Below, one piece after another: positions 10,546-23,585 of a stretch of 64,000 nucleotides of DNA. Origin of the DNA: Motacilla alba alba (taxonomy: Eukaryota; Chordata; Aves; Passeriformes; Motacillidae); NCBI RefSeq assembly GCF_015832195.1, contig NC_052045.1, forward strand, positions 186,001 to 250,000, in the 5' to 3' direction. The translations under genes and the position numbers were made by a program. The notes beneath the pieces were generated by a model. The model saw nothing but the letters and a program-made list of their open reading frames with translations. It did not search any database and was not told where the DNA came from. How positions within the stretch are numbered: position 1 is the stretch's first letter; every line of letters starts with the position of its first letter.

Positions 10546-12990
10546 GTGTTTCCTTTCTTGTTGATTAGGTCTTCACTACTTGGACACAGATCATATTAGT
10601 TGGACCAGTTGATTGGTTTTGAGTTTTATATTGTTCATAAGCAGTTTGACTGTGTCTTTGGTGCAGATTGTGCAAGGACTGGTGGGTCACTTGAATCTGT
10701 GGCTGTAGGATGGGCACAGGCTTCTGGACCTCTGTGTCATCTCTGTGCTTTCTCCAGCTTACCCCAAAATACTTTTTGCTGGGCAAACCATTACTTTCTA
10801 TCAAAGATTAACCCCCTATTTCTTCTTGTAGCCATCTGAAACATATGTCTCCTTATTCTTCATCCTGTGAAGATTAATTGAGCTTGTTGGGAAGTTTAGA
10901 CATGAATCTAGGGGGCTTGGAAATGGGTGTTTCATAAAGGTGAAGCCTTTTTCTTCCTGTGCAGAGCTTAGCTTCAATGCTGGATTGCTTGAGATGGAAC
11001 ATCTTAATAGCCTCTTCAGCTGTAAGGTGGCAAGGGCTCTTCTCTAAGCAATGTCAAAGCTTTAAAGAGGCTCTCCAAAATCTTGAATGGCCCTGGAAGC
11101 TGAGCAGAGTCACTGCAGACGTGTAATTCCAATGGCTGTGTTACAGATCCTGTTGGAGATGAGTAGGGGGATATTCACTCAGATTAATGGGTGAAATACT
11201 CAAAGCTTATTAAATGGCATATGGAAACGTTCATTGCTGGAAGCTACTTTTCAGCACCTAAAGCCACAATTTAACAAGACCCAAAATGACTCTGTATCTT
11301 TTCATAGTCATGTGACAGACCAGGTGACTGCAGTTAATGTTTATTATTCTTTCGATAGTGTAATCTTTGGTATGAGGATTTTAAGTCTCTATGTGTAGCT
11401 GTTCCTTCGAGGTTACTGAAATGTTGGGACAGATTGCCTAGCTCAGGTGGGATGACTGCCAGGCCACATCTTTTGAACAGTGCCTGTGGCATAAAAATGA
11501 AGCTTTAGATAACTTAAAAAGTGTCAGTCACTGGTGTACCAGGAGGAGCTGACTACAGTAAACATAGTTGCCAGTGAGGTTCAGATATGCTCTTGATGGC
11601 AACTTGGCCTCACAAGTATTTTCCCCTCCTACCAAGAAAAACCTCTGTTTGCCTTCTGTTCCCTTGCAGAGTTGGGAAACAGCATTGCTCTCAGAGAAAT
11701 CAGGTTGTGGTTGGTTATCAGCTGGTTCGAGATCGAGCACTCTATTTCATGCTCTTGGAATTGGTGCTGGTCTGTTTATATCGGTCCTTCCTATTAAATT
11801 TTATATTTAAAGTTGGGGGTGGATTTTATTGGATACTTATGCTGAATGAAGCTGCTTTTAAATTTTACGTGTTCAGAGGGAAATTAATTCATGAGAGTAT
11901 TTGGAGCTCCAATTGCCATAAACTCACAGCGGGAAATTTTGCCAGATTAATAAATATGCATTTCACAAGAGGCAAAGTAAAATGGGTTGTAAAATTGTAT
12001 TTGTGGTGCTTTTACTGTGACTACTACTGAGCTAAAACATAGAAAGTGGGTTGAACAGGTTTCTGAAGCTTGCCAGTCAGTCCAGAGCCAAAGTCATGAA
12101 GTAAAATTGATTGTTCTTAAACTGTTATCAGTGAACTTTCGTGCGTGTGTGTGTGTGAGAGAGAGATTTGCTACTGCTGCTGCACTCCCCCTGCCAAAGA
12201 GACAGCCACCCATTTTTCCTCCTGAGGTCCTCTACATCTAAATACTTCTGCTGTATACTTTCCCATATCTAAGATTTGTGCTGTTTTGTAAAGAATCTGA
12301 ATATATGGCCTCGGAATTTTCTGGTATCTTTTTTTGACTACAGAAAAGGTGCCAGCTGTCATTTGGCTTTGTGCTTATAGAGAAAGCCCCTTGGCTGTAA
12401 TCTAAATGCGAATGGTTCTGACCGCGTGCCATTTAAAGGTGGTGTAAGCCCTAGCCAGAAAATAATAGACAAACTTCTTAGTTTTAATTCTATTGAGCAC
12501 AGAATGGGCTGTAATAATGTGCTTTTTTTCTAGTGATTCTCAGCACTCTTTGGGAGGTTTTCAAGCATGGCTGAAGGTCTTGTCCACTCTGTGTTGAGTC
12601 AGTGATGGGTTTTGAAGATGAAATGGTCATTACGGGGACATGAATGTTTTGAGTACTTAGATACCAGCAACTGATTCCTTGATCTCCCTTTTATATTAAT
12701 TTATGAATAATAGCTGTCACATGGAAATAACCATTTTTCATCTACTCCTGTGAGAACAACAGACTTAGTAAAACATTCCCTGCATTGTGCTTTTGTGATG
12801 CTTTCAGTAATAGATGAGGTAAAGCATCTCCAGTGTGAGACTCTCCTGGTAATAATCACCCAAATCCAGCAGACTTTGTAGAATGTCAGTTTTGTCATAT
12901 TTTAAGTAAAACTTGACAAGTTACAACAGAACCTCAAAGGAAGGGAGCATTTCAGTTTTACATTTCATTCCACTTGCTTGAACAGTGAGC
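10546..12990. other. Intergenic, AT-rich, no gene seen
   Basis: This stretch follows the TM9SF2 3' end. It holds a short GT/GA microsatellite at 12140-12165. A 147-codon frame at 11587-12030 has no flanking splice sites I trust and resembles no family known to me. Confidence 0.7.
12140..12165. repeat. (GT)n(GA)n microsatellite
   Basis: A GCGTGTGTGTGTGTG run passes directly into GAGAGAGAGA. Confidence 0.85.
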
Positions 12991-15780
12991 AGAAAGAGAA
13001 GCACTGTTAGCTTTGCAAGGCTCCTGTGATGTTCAAGCAGGGTGAAATGTCTGCATCTGTCCAGGCATGCCTCTGGCACAGGCGTGGATGGGATGGCAGT
13101 GGGAGGCTCCCTGCCAGACTCAGGGAAGTGGGGTCACACAGCTGACTGTGATTCCTTGGTCTCCGTACAGCCTCAGCTGGCTTCCAGCTTCCTCCTGTCT
13201 CTCCAAACACCTCCTTTGGAGGCTGCATCAGCAGGAAAGCTTTGGTTAAGAAGGAAGAAAAGAAAAAGGCAGATGCCTTATCCAAAACAGCTGCCCATCA
13301 TCCTCTGTGTCCTGCAGGGTGAGCTCATGCTCAGGGAAGAAGTCCTATGGGGATTGGGGAAGCTGAAGCAGAGGTAGAGGAAAAGCAGCTCCAGCACATG
13401 TCTCAGGAGGATGCATGGGCAGCTTCCTGCAGGACAGGCTGTGGAGATCCACTAGCTTCAGCATCAGTGAGAAAGGAGGGGGCAGAGTGAACTGGTGTTG
13501 CCTGTGCAGCTGAGGGTAGTTAAGCAGCAGAACCCATGGCTTTCTGGGATTGTTAGAGCTCTTGGGTGTGGTGAAGAGGGAGCTGGGGAGAGGAGTGTAT
13601 TCTGGATTGTTGGCTGCAGTGTCTGCTGCTTCTCGATCCCAAACTGCAGGAAAAGATGCGAGTCAAACACTCCACAGTTTTTGAACTTCCCCTCTCTGAG
13701 GGCAAAGGGGGAGAAGGGAGGTGTTTGTGACAGTAATTGTTATGCCATTGACTTGGGGTAGAGGTTTTCTGGGCAGAAGTGGGCTGGCTCCTGAGGCTCT
13801 CTTGGGGCAGGGAGAGTCTCTGGGCAGGACGGTGGCTGTGCCCCTAGGCTGTGGTGCTGCTGTCACAGCAAGCTTGTCCTCCACGGACCATGTACCTCCG
13901 CAAGAGTTGGCAAATAAATGGTGTCTGGAAAGCAGCAGGCCTCTGGTGCTGCAGGTGGGGCAATGACTTGTCCTGTGCTTGAGATCAAAGTGTTTTATGG
14001 TGAATTGGGATATTTAAAGCAGGGAATTAGACCCTATCATCTTGCCATCAGCTGGGGTTTTTCTGTGCCTTGGATATAAAACCAGGAGGGTGGCCCCTGT
14101 CCCCTGGTTGCTATGTTTATCCCTCAGAGATAGAAGGACAAGTCTGTCCCTGCCCTGGGTGGCCAGCCTATGATAGCCCAAGAAAGGCTCTCAGAGCGTG
14201 TATTCTGTTCAGCTCCTCTGCTGTCACACTGCGGCCCGTTGCTGTGGCTGGGGCAGACGTGTCTGTGTTGTGTTTGGAGTTTGTGAAAGGGCTGACTGGG
14301 GTGGCTGTGGGCACAAAGAACTCCTACAGACCCTGATGCGTGATGGAGGGGGGAGGATGCCTTTTGCCCCCCCAGATTTCTGACTCAACCCGAGGGAAGA
14401 TTCCTTTGAAGTTCTGAATAGGTCCATGGCATGGATCAGATCCAGTGGGTAGCTTTTCTCTTCAGGTCCCTCTTTGAGTGACAGATACTTCAGTGTGTAG
14501 TTTTTAAGCCCAGCCATGCTTTCCTGGCCCAATGCAGGTATCCTTCAGGAAGCACAGGGTGCCTTCCCACATTGTTAATAACTTCAAACCACTGTTCCTG
14601 TGTACTACATACAATGCTCCTTACTTACTGACCAGAGGTGACCAGGCTTCAGCCACATGCTTCCTGGGTAGAAAACCACACACCAGTGTGATCCAGTCAC
14701 CCTGCTCCTCAGAATCTTGCCGCAGGACACGTGGAACCAGGTGTCTCTGCTTCTTTACTTCCCTCTTATTCCAGCCCTGAATGACTCCCAAGTTTCCTCC
14801 TGCTCTTAATGAGTTGTGCTGCACTGGGACAGAGGTCTTGGCTGAAATAGTCTAGTTGCTGGAATAAGGACCAAGTACCCATCAGAGTGTTTGCTACTAA
14901 TTAATTATTGCCTGTCACCGCTGAGAAGCGGAAGGGCTCAGTTGCAGTGTAACAGGCTTACTGGTACTAAATGATCTTGTTATTTGCCTGCAGGTTGGTG
15001 GTTGCTCTCTGCTTGTAGGGCTGCTCTTCTGGGGACATGGGGAGGCCTAAGCCCCTGTCTGTATTACACTTTTTTTATTCTCCTTTTTCTCTGTTGGTTG
15101 GGGTTTTTTTTTCTGCAAAATCTTGGGGTTTCTTGCTCATCCTCGATGTCTTTAGCTGGTTTAAATCGGATAGTGTCTCCCTTACCAGTCAAACCTTGTT
15201 CTCTAGGATACCTCAGAGAACTAATTAACCTGCCAGACTAGTCAACAACATTACAAAAACATTTATTTTAGCTAAATACAGGACATATCTGCTGCCTAGT
15301 TTGCTTGTTTTACATTTAGGAAAGGTGCAGTGCTGGTGGGGAGAAGAAGAGAATTCTGTGCATCCAACTGGAGAACTTGGTTGACAACCAAGCGGTGATG
15401 ATTTATGGCTGGGTAATTTTCCAGCTGCCATAATTTGTGTCGGCTCAAATGAGAACTGATGGCAGTCTGAGTTAATAGCTGATGCAGTGAGGACCTGGCA
15501 CATGGTAGCTTTGATCTCCTCAGCCACGGGAGCAGGCGCTTCTCAAGTCACCCAGGCTTCACTGCTAAAACTGAGAGGAGCGGGTGGGCTCCAGCTGTGT
15601 GGAGGGATGGCTGTGTGGAGGAAGGAGGGAAAGTGTGAATGCATCCAGACGAGACCCAAGCTCATGTGTGGGGCCCTCAGACTGGCCGTTACACTCTCTA
15701 TAAGGTGCTGTTTTTTCACTGAATTATTTTCTGTTTTAACGCTGATAAAAAGAGGCTTTTATTCTGATGTTGTTTGTTTT
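12991..15780. other. Intergenic, GC-richer block, no gene seen
   Basis: Composition rises sharply from the AT-rich flank (CAGG/TGGG-rich DNA). Many overlapping open frames of 60-111 codons occur on both strands, as expected where stop codons are rare. None shows a domain, splice context or codon pattern that marks a gene. Confidence 0.65.
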
Positions 15781-16870
15781 CAATGATTAAGAGGTATAAT
15801 AAGGCAATTGCTGGCAAAGTGCATTGCTTATAGCAGAAATAGTCTTTGTTTTGAAGCTTTCCTGTGTCAAGGTTCTTCGGTAGCTCTTATTAGGAATTGC
15901 AGCACATGCCAGCCTTTGACAAGCAGCAGCAGGAGGAGTGTAGCCTCGCAAGAAAAGTCTAAAATATTTAAATATAAATAATTCACCTCAAAAGTTTACT
16001 TTCTGAATGTTTCTTGCCACAGTACCTGACCAATTATCATTTTATCAAAGAAGTGTGCAAACCTATAAGCCGTGGGTTTGGAGTGGCTTGACAGATAAGC
16101 CTTTCTGATGGGAATAGCTGTAACTTCGCTATTATCAGTCGGGTTCACTTTTGAATTTTGAATTACTTTTTTTAAACTAATAGTCAATTTTATGCAAACT
16201 GCTCAACGATTAGGAGGTAATTTCGAAGATCATCCTCCATAAAGTCTCTTGATCATATTTTATGGTTCCTGTGACTCATGGATGTAATCTTGTATCCCTG
16301 GGATATTCATGGCATGCTTGTCTAATTCCCCATGGTAGCTAATCTCACTTCTCTACCTTAAAAAAAAAAAATTAAAATATCTTTAAAGCACGACTGGTAA
16401 GAAGGCAACTTTTACAGCCAATCTCCAGCTCCAATTGCTCCTGCTGGGGAAGTCATAATGATGAATTTGTGGCATAATTTCTATGGCAACATGCTGGGTT
16501 TTCATAAATGGGGATGGTGATTATAGAGCAGGATCAGGTGAAGCTGGATTGTGATAGAAAAAGCCCTGATTCAAATGCAAATTGTTCAATAATGGCATAG
16601 GGGATACCAGAAATTACTGGCAATTTATTTTATTTGGGTTAAGCTCCTCATTCAATCTTCTTCAGTTGGAAGTCACTTTTCCAAGGATGTGAGCAAAAGA
16701 AATGGCTGGAAAATATATTTTTCTCCTCTCAAGAGAACAAAATTTTTCTAATTTAATAATAATTAATCAGTTAGTGTAATTAATAAGGATGTTCTTTATT
16801 TCGATAATTTCTCCAATTCAAGACTCTGCAAGTGCTTCACAAACCCTAATTGATTCCACCTTAGTAGTCC
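15781..16870. promoter_or_regulatory. Candidate conserved non-coding element(s)
   Basis: An AT-rich island between two GC-richer blocks, with little simple repeat. It holds TAAT-core homeodomain motifs (a cluster of overlapping TTAATAA/TAATTAATC at 16752-16788), a POU octamer ATGCAAAT at 16575-16582 overlapping a SOX-type ATTGTT at 16581-16586, and GATAAG at 16094. That is typical of developmental enhancers near ZIC genes, but conservation cannot be tested here. Confidence 0.4.
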
Positions 16871-19800
16871 CTGTAGCAGGACCACGTAATTTACCTCATT
16901 TTCTGGAGACAGAGAGGTGTATGAGCCAGGCAAATTGATTTAACCAGGTTAAATGACTTGCCCAAGGCCAGACAAAGAGCTGAAGTCAGGAAAGAGCTGT
17001 GTTTCAGAGAGCAGCCTGTCCCCAGTTGGGTTTTGGCTGTAGGAGAGTGGGTGCACAGCCTGTGGGAGTGGGGGCCATGCAGTTGCAGCCTCTGAATAAA
17101 TCTGGTGTATTTGTGTTGTCCAGCACATGAAGTTGGAAATAGGAACAAGCCCCATGAGCACACACTGGTGGTGAAACCAGCTGAATTGGCTGTTCATTAG
17201 TTATTCTCACTGAAAGTGGAAACAACTTGGTTCTTTTTTTGGATTTTCTTTTCCCTTCTTTTTCTTTTCCTCAAACCACTTGGAATTTAAACTGTTTATC
17301 TGAGGATTAAACTAATTGCTTCTGCAAAATGCCATTCCCACACCATCTAGTGTACATCTGTTAACTGGGGAGGGATAACTGAACCAGTTGCCAGATGGTC
17401 TCTTGGATTTGGGTGGCGAGGAGCCAAGGAGCTGCCAGTTGGTGGTTTGTGGGGTTCTAGCAAAGAAGTCACGCTACATGCACATTCCCCTCGGTTACTC
17501 TTTTCTGCCTTAATGAAGATATTGCCTAATGCAATAAACAGCCATTAGCCCCCTCTCTGCACTCCCTCCTCCCCAAATGGGGTGAGTTTATAAGCCTGAT
17601 TTGTCTGACTGAGGCAGGCTTTTCCAGGAGCTCGGGTTCCCCGCACGCTATGTGTGCAAAGGCACTTTTTCAAGTATTCAATCCCGTGTCTGCAGGCTGC
17701 CTCTTTCTGTGCCATAGTGGAAAGATGCTGTTGTGACAAAGCTGCTCTTTGAAAGGTGTTTTTATAGATAGAAACTCAAAAAATAATTGCTTAGTCTTGA
17801 TTATCAAATGACACATATACATCTAAATGTAATACATATTGGCCCACATCATACTGACTATTTTAAAAACTTCAACCTGAGGGCTGGATGCTGTATTTTG
17901 TATTTAAAAAACATGTAATATTTGACAGTGCTTGGAGTAGGACACAACCCCTGCTGTGCTGGAAAGAAGTGTTACATCAGAGTCTGAAGAGACTGTTCAT
18001 AGTAGGGTAATACAGGTGTCCTTACCAACACTCAGAACATCTTTTCCAGGACTGGACCAGAACTTGGGATCCTCAGGGCTGACAACTGAGTGGTGTGCTT
18101 TGCATGGCACTGCTGCGTGGAGGACAGCCAGGGCCTCCAGAACCCAGCCTGTTTCTGTTTCTGACTATGCCCTTGGAGTGGGCTGTGGTGCCCATTAGCT
18201 GTCACAATGGGTTGTGGAGTGAAAACCACCCATCTTGAAATGAGTTAGGGACAAAGTGGCTTTCTTCTAGTTGAGGAGGTCTGGGGTGGTGCAAGGTGGT
18301 GCAAGTTTTTTTTAACCCCTTCTTACACCAGCAAAGTCTTCCCTGCCATAAGAAACTCACAGGAGGGAGGAATTTATGGCTTCAGCATGAAAAAAAAACA
18401 GTTTGGCAGCTGAGATTTTGGTTTGCTGTCAGAAAAGGGCTGGACATCAACAAAATTCAACCAAAACCATTTATTGGAGGGAAATCAAATCAATGGTTTG
18501 TTCTCCATTCTGTGAAGTGGAGCAGCAGCATCTCCAAACTCAACAGTGCTGGGGCCAGACTGTGGGGCTACATTAGAGTTAGATGCACTGCTAAGCAACT
18601 CCTTGTACTTTGCAAGGTGATTTTTCTTTTTCTTTAAAGGAGGAGTTTGGCAAGGAGCAGAAGTGGTGTGTGCTCCCAGGGCTGGTCTTACACCACTTGC
18701 AAAGCTCCCCGGGGTGGGTTGTGCTGGTGAACAAATCTCCTGGCATTGCAAAGCAGTGACTGTTTCCAGATATGGCCAGTGCTGAAGTGCGGAGCTGAGA
18801 CTCCATCTGTGGGGAGCTGCCCTGGGCGTGTGCAGGTCAAAAAGCCCTTTGCTTTTTCTTGGAGAAATGCTTGGCCAAGCTGTGCACAATCTTTGTTGGG
18901 ACAATGTCTATGTGGCATCACTTAGTGAACAGCTCTTGGTGGAAGCAGGGCTAGAGTCTGTGAGACAGCTCGCGTGGGCATGGGAAACAGCTCCACAGGG
19001 CCAGGGCTTTCTCCCAGTTCACTGTGGGGCCCTGGGCACACTCGTGGTGCTTCCCTGGCTGTGCCTCGTGCAGCACAGGAGCACAGGGTGGGCAGGGGCT
19101 GTGTGTGGCCAGAATGGCATCTGGCTATACAGGGAGGTGTCTGTGCTACTGCTCCCACCCACATCCCTCTCTTCCTCCTCTGGAGGAGCAACACGATCCC
19201 TGCCAAGCCCCATTCTCTGGGGGAATAACACCCTGTCTGTCCTAAGGCTGCTGGGAGCAAGCAGCTGCCTAGCCAGAGACTCGGGAGATGTGAGGTACCT
19301 ATGCCTTTTCCTTTTGCTCCAGCTTTAGTGTGAAAATTCCTCTAGAAAAATACACCTGAACACTGCTGGGCAGGAGCAGGGAAGGGAGGGAAAAGTCTCT
19401 GAAGGAGCTCCCTTTAAGTTCCAGTTTAAATTTCATCTGCCTCAGCCCTGGGAGTGCCACAAAACTGGCTTGTGGATGCAACCACCCCTGTTGTCTGCAT
19501 GTCACCATTGTCCCTTGACTGCTGCAGCTCTCCTGGGACCACATTGAACCTGCTCCCAGTCCTCCTGCTGAGGCCTCTGTTGCCCGTTTGGCTTTGTGCC
19601 TGCTTGGCTTCTTATGTACATGCAACACCAATGGAGGACAAAATTTCCATGTGGCACTGGAGGAAGCAGATGAATGGAGATTTGGGCTCAGAAGGGAGTT
19701 TTGTCTGCTGTCTACACATGCAAGGATGTGATTAAGACCTTGTCTGGAATTGCCAAGGAATATAAAGTAGAAAATAGCACGCTTTCTTGGGAGTGGAGGA

Positions 19801-22600
19801 AGCAAAAAGATGTCCTGAACATGGTCCATCAAGAGCACAGTGCTGCTGCTTGGATGCTCAGAGAGAAGGGGCCCAGAAGCTGCCCTTGGATGTATCACCA
19901 AGAGTAGATGTGGCAATGTGCAAGCTCCATCAGAGGAGTCACACACTGCCCGTCTTTGAGAAGGGAGCTGGTGCTTTCTCAGCCGCTTCTGAGAAACAGA
20001 AGATGAAATGTGACACAAGACTTTATAGCTGTTTTTAAGGATGAATCAAAGAGATGAAGGCAAACTGGGATGCTGAGAAGGTGCACATATGGAAGAAGCT
20101 CCTTTATTGAAATTACAGGCACACAAATCCAGAAAAGCCATGTGGGTTAGGTCTAGGTGCTGATTTTGGTAAGCTTCTTAGTTGGCATGATCCCTCCTTG
20201 CCCGGGTTATGGGCAAACTGACCTTCAGAAGCCTGGTTTGGGGATGAGCACTGGCAATCCCTGAGGCTGCGTGGTGGCAGGCGAGGGGCCCCGCTCCACG
20301 GGGCTTTGACACAGGGCAGAAGACTGAAGGAAATGGTCAAGGGCACAGGACAAATCCCTACTCTGACTCCCAATTTCCCAAGACAGCACTGAGCTGGAAT
20401 GCTTAAAGAGGATGCTTTGAAAATGTCTGGTGGTGACACACTAGCTTTGGTTTCTATACCCATCTGTTGCACTTCTAGGAGGGTAGATGTTTAATGGGGT
20501 CCAGAAGCTCAGGTTTATTGCAGGCCTTGTGCAGAGAGGATCCTTGGAGGCCACAAAAGCAGCTTGGAAATGCCAGGCTGGCTTTAGGCTGGCGTGTGGC
20601 TGTGCAGGGAGCCATCCTGCTGCAGGGTCTGCGTCACTTCTTCGCACATCCCAGTCCAGTGCAAGGAAATTCGGGGCATCATCATTCAAAACTCTGTGTC
20701 TCTCACACAACAGGATTGATTTCTCCGAGCTCATTTGGAATGTGTTTGGGGGTCAGATGAGAAATGAAGCAGGATCAGAGCCAGCCTGAGGGAAGCTTCC
20801 ATTTATGTGCATTTCTCTTTTTTCCAAAAGCGGTCTCCAGCCATATGCATGTTGAGCAGAGAGGTCTGGGCAAGGAGCACGCCCTCAAAGCAATTCCAGT
20901 TCTGCCTTTGGGATATGCCTTACATTTCACACAAACTGAACTGGGTCCAATATGCTCTGCATGATAGAATATGTCTTTGTGAGCACGTTCATATGTGAGA
21001 CTAGCATTAGTAGGCATTTGCACTTCAATTTGTGCTAAAAGCCAACAGATGGGGAAAGTAAATGCCAGGAAACCAGGCCCTGATCAGGTGACTTGAGCTG
21101 TGCTCACACTGTATTTAGACAATAGGCTGTGTTGTGTATTTGGAGTCTGATCTTGTGAAAATGAAACCCTGCTGGTGCTAACCCACAGAGGTTTTGCACA
21201 CTGGGAAAATGGCCAAATTCCTCTGGAAAATGGTGAACCTCCAGCTGGGAGAATTAATGAAAGTTCACTTTTGCCAAAAATGCAGAATTTCATCTCTTTG
21301 CATGAAAAAAATTGGCTGTCATTGATGGAGATTCCCCCTCTCCTGCCACCCCATCTCACACACATACAAGAGGAACATGGCAGTCAAATACCCAAACCTG
21401 CTGCAGGGATCACAAGGAATTTGTTCCCTGTATCTGCAAGGAGTAAGGTGAGAAGTCAGGGTTTGGGCTGCGGCAGGAATGGATAGGCTTCATGCTGAGA
21501 AACCCTTCCTAAATGTAAAGGATGGGATTGCCCAGGACATCTGTGGCACTGTGGGGTGAGAGCAGCGTGGTGAGCATGTTTGCAGCCGTGCAGGTTTACA
21601 CAGTCTGTGTTGAAGTGGGGGAAGAGACTAGGGCATCTTTTCTAGCTCAATTTCCTATGATTTCTGGCACCTTCCAAGCTGTCTATTGGGCAGCTTGGAC
21701 CCAGGTGCTGGAGGAAGGTGCACAGCTCTCCTGCTCCCAGCACTGGCCTCCTGGAGTTTCATTGTTTTTTGGGAAGCCTCATAATGATTTGGTTGTTCAT
21801 CAGTTGAATCTGGCTTTGTTTGGATTCTCCCTTAAGTCTCTCCATCCAAACTGAGACCAAGCCTTTTCCCTTTGTACCAGCTGTGTAAGTGAGCTCCCAG
21901 AAATGCTCTGCCCTCTCCCACTGCCAAGACTGACTTCAGGGAGGCCAAATTCACAAGGGTAGCCTGTATGGGGCAAGGTTTCTAGAGGGCAACAATTCCT
22001 CAGTCCTCCGTGGTTCAAGACATTCAGAGGATTTTGACCTAACTAACTTTCCCAGGCCACTTTTTTCAAGTTTTCTTCTCTAGCTTCCAACACACAGTTT
22101 CTGAGGTGGGCCTGCAGTTTGCCTCCACAAGGCCAGCTCTTCCCCTCCCCTGGCACAGACTGAAGGATCTCTGCTGGTAGCACAGGCAAGGTGAGCACCT
22201 CAGATGAGCAATCCAGGCACTAGTTTAGTTTCTAAAGTGCAGCAAAGAACATTTCAAGGATTTTGCTCTTCTGGCCGAGTTCTCTGCCTGTTTCTGAACA
22301 GAAACCTGATCCAACTGCTCTTGTAAAGCTCCTATTTTCTTCAATAGTCCAGTGGTTAAGTTCCAAACTGGCTGATAATCACAACCTGATCAAGCAAGGA
22401 CAGTTTATCTTAAAATACAGCAATTATATGCAGAAGGAAAAAAACTGAGCATGATGCTCTGCTGTATCTTGCTGCCCTGCTTAAGGAGGATGGGCAGCAG
22501 GATGACCTGAAGGATGGGGTGCTGCTGTACTCGGCTTGAGGGCTTGTCTGAAATCCAGCCTTTGACCTTGCTCCACTGGATTTTTGCTTATCATGGGAAA
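16871..22600. other. Intergenic, GC-richer block, no gene seen
   Basis: Contains open frames up to 239 codons (19299-20018, minus) and 166 codons (18828-19328, plus), both with low-complexity Ser/Leu/Pro/Gln-rich translations and no known motif. No repeat family was recognised. Confidence 0.6.
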
Positions 22601-23585
22601 AAGAGGAGAATTCAGCATATTTATAAATTTCTAATGCGGAAGGAAAAAAAAATTATCTGGGATCACTTATCACATATTATTTGAATGACTTTCAAAGGGT
22701 TGCATTTAGGGAAATTTGACTAATTTTAAAAGAAAAACAGTATTTGGGTCTAAATTTTTAGCCTCCTTGAACAATATTTCTGCAGTTCCTAAGACTAACC
22801 TGCAGAAGGATTTTTCTCCTTTGGGAAAGGCAGGTCACAGTGCTGTTGGAGCTGGGGGTAAGGGAATTCATTGCTTCTAGTGCAGGTGTGGTGCCATCAC
22901 CCAGTCCTTGCTTGGCTCCAGCAGGCTGAGCTTGGCCAGGTACGTATTTTATGCTCCCTGTAACGCAGGCTTTTCTGCTCATCTTAAGAGGTAAAGGTTG
23001 TGGACTTCTGGCAGTTGATGGAAAGGAGTTTTTGGAGCCTGGTGCTGTTGACATGCAGAGCAGTGGAGGGTGTGTGCAGCACTCTTGGAGGGTCAGGGTG
23101 GCCAGGTGTGAGCTCCCCAAAGTGTCTCCCTCCACACGCAAGAGCTTCCCTGCTGCTGGATGGGTGGCCTGAGTGGAGGTGCAGCTCCTTTGCCCTGGGC
23201 TCCTTTGCAGGTCCTTGGCACCAGGGGCTTTGGGGTCACAGTGTGAGGGCTGCAGCCCTGGCTCTGGCTGCCCACTCCCCAGGGCCTGGCATCCCACTTT
23301 CAGCTGAAGCACTGGCCTTGCTGGATTTAACAAATATGGGCTGTGGGGAGAAATGAGAACATCTTTAACATCCGCAGAGAGATTTGGGTCGTGCTTATGA
23401 CTTGAATGTTTACTTGATGAAGAGTGAATTGCTTCAGTCCCCTTGCAGCCCTTGGGAACCACTTGTGAAAGGAACAGCGATTGTTCTCTGCTCAATTATT
23501 CTTACATAAGTGAATGCCTTGTGGTGGACATCCCCAGAATGGTGCATAATTGATGCACTTAACTGATGGTTACACCAGAAGGATC
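22601..23585. other. Non-coding, no gene seen
   Basis: Covers a minus-strand 245-codon open frame at 22758-23495 whose translation is Ser/Pro/Gln-rich and matches no family I know. The plus strand is open over part of the same interval, which argues for stop-poor composition rather than coding. Confidence 0.6.

Noticed and set aside
11587..12030. 147-codon plus frame with hydrophobic content
   Set aside because: It starts soon after the TM9SF2 3' end, has no splice or polyadenylation context and no recognisable domain. An overlapping frame is also open.
12850..12880. ATCACCCAAATCCAG, considered as the CLYBL VIHPNQI motif
   Set aside because: The frame does not give the motif, and no exon boundaries surround it.
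19299..20018. 239-codon minus frame
   Set aside because: No domain. It is Ser/Leu/Pro-rich, and overlapping open frames occur on the plus strand.
22758..23495. 245-codon minus frame containing KYVPGQ, reminiscent of the CLYBL YVPGND motif
   Set aside because: Only four residues agree. The surroundings are low-complexity Ser/Pro/Gln sequence with no lyase motifs and the wrong strand for CLYBL.
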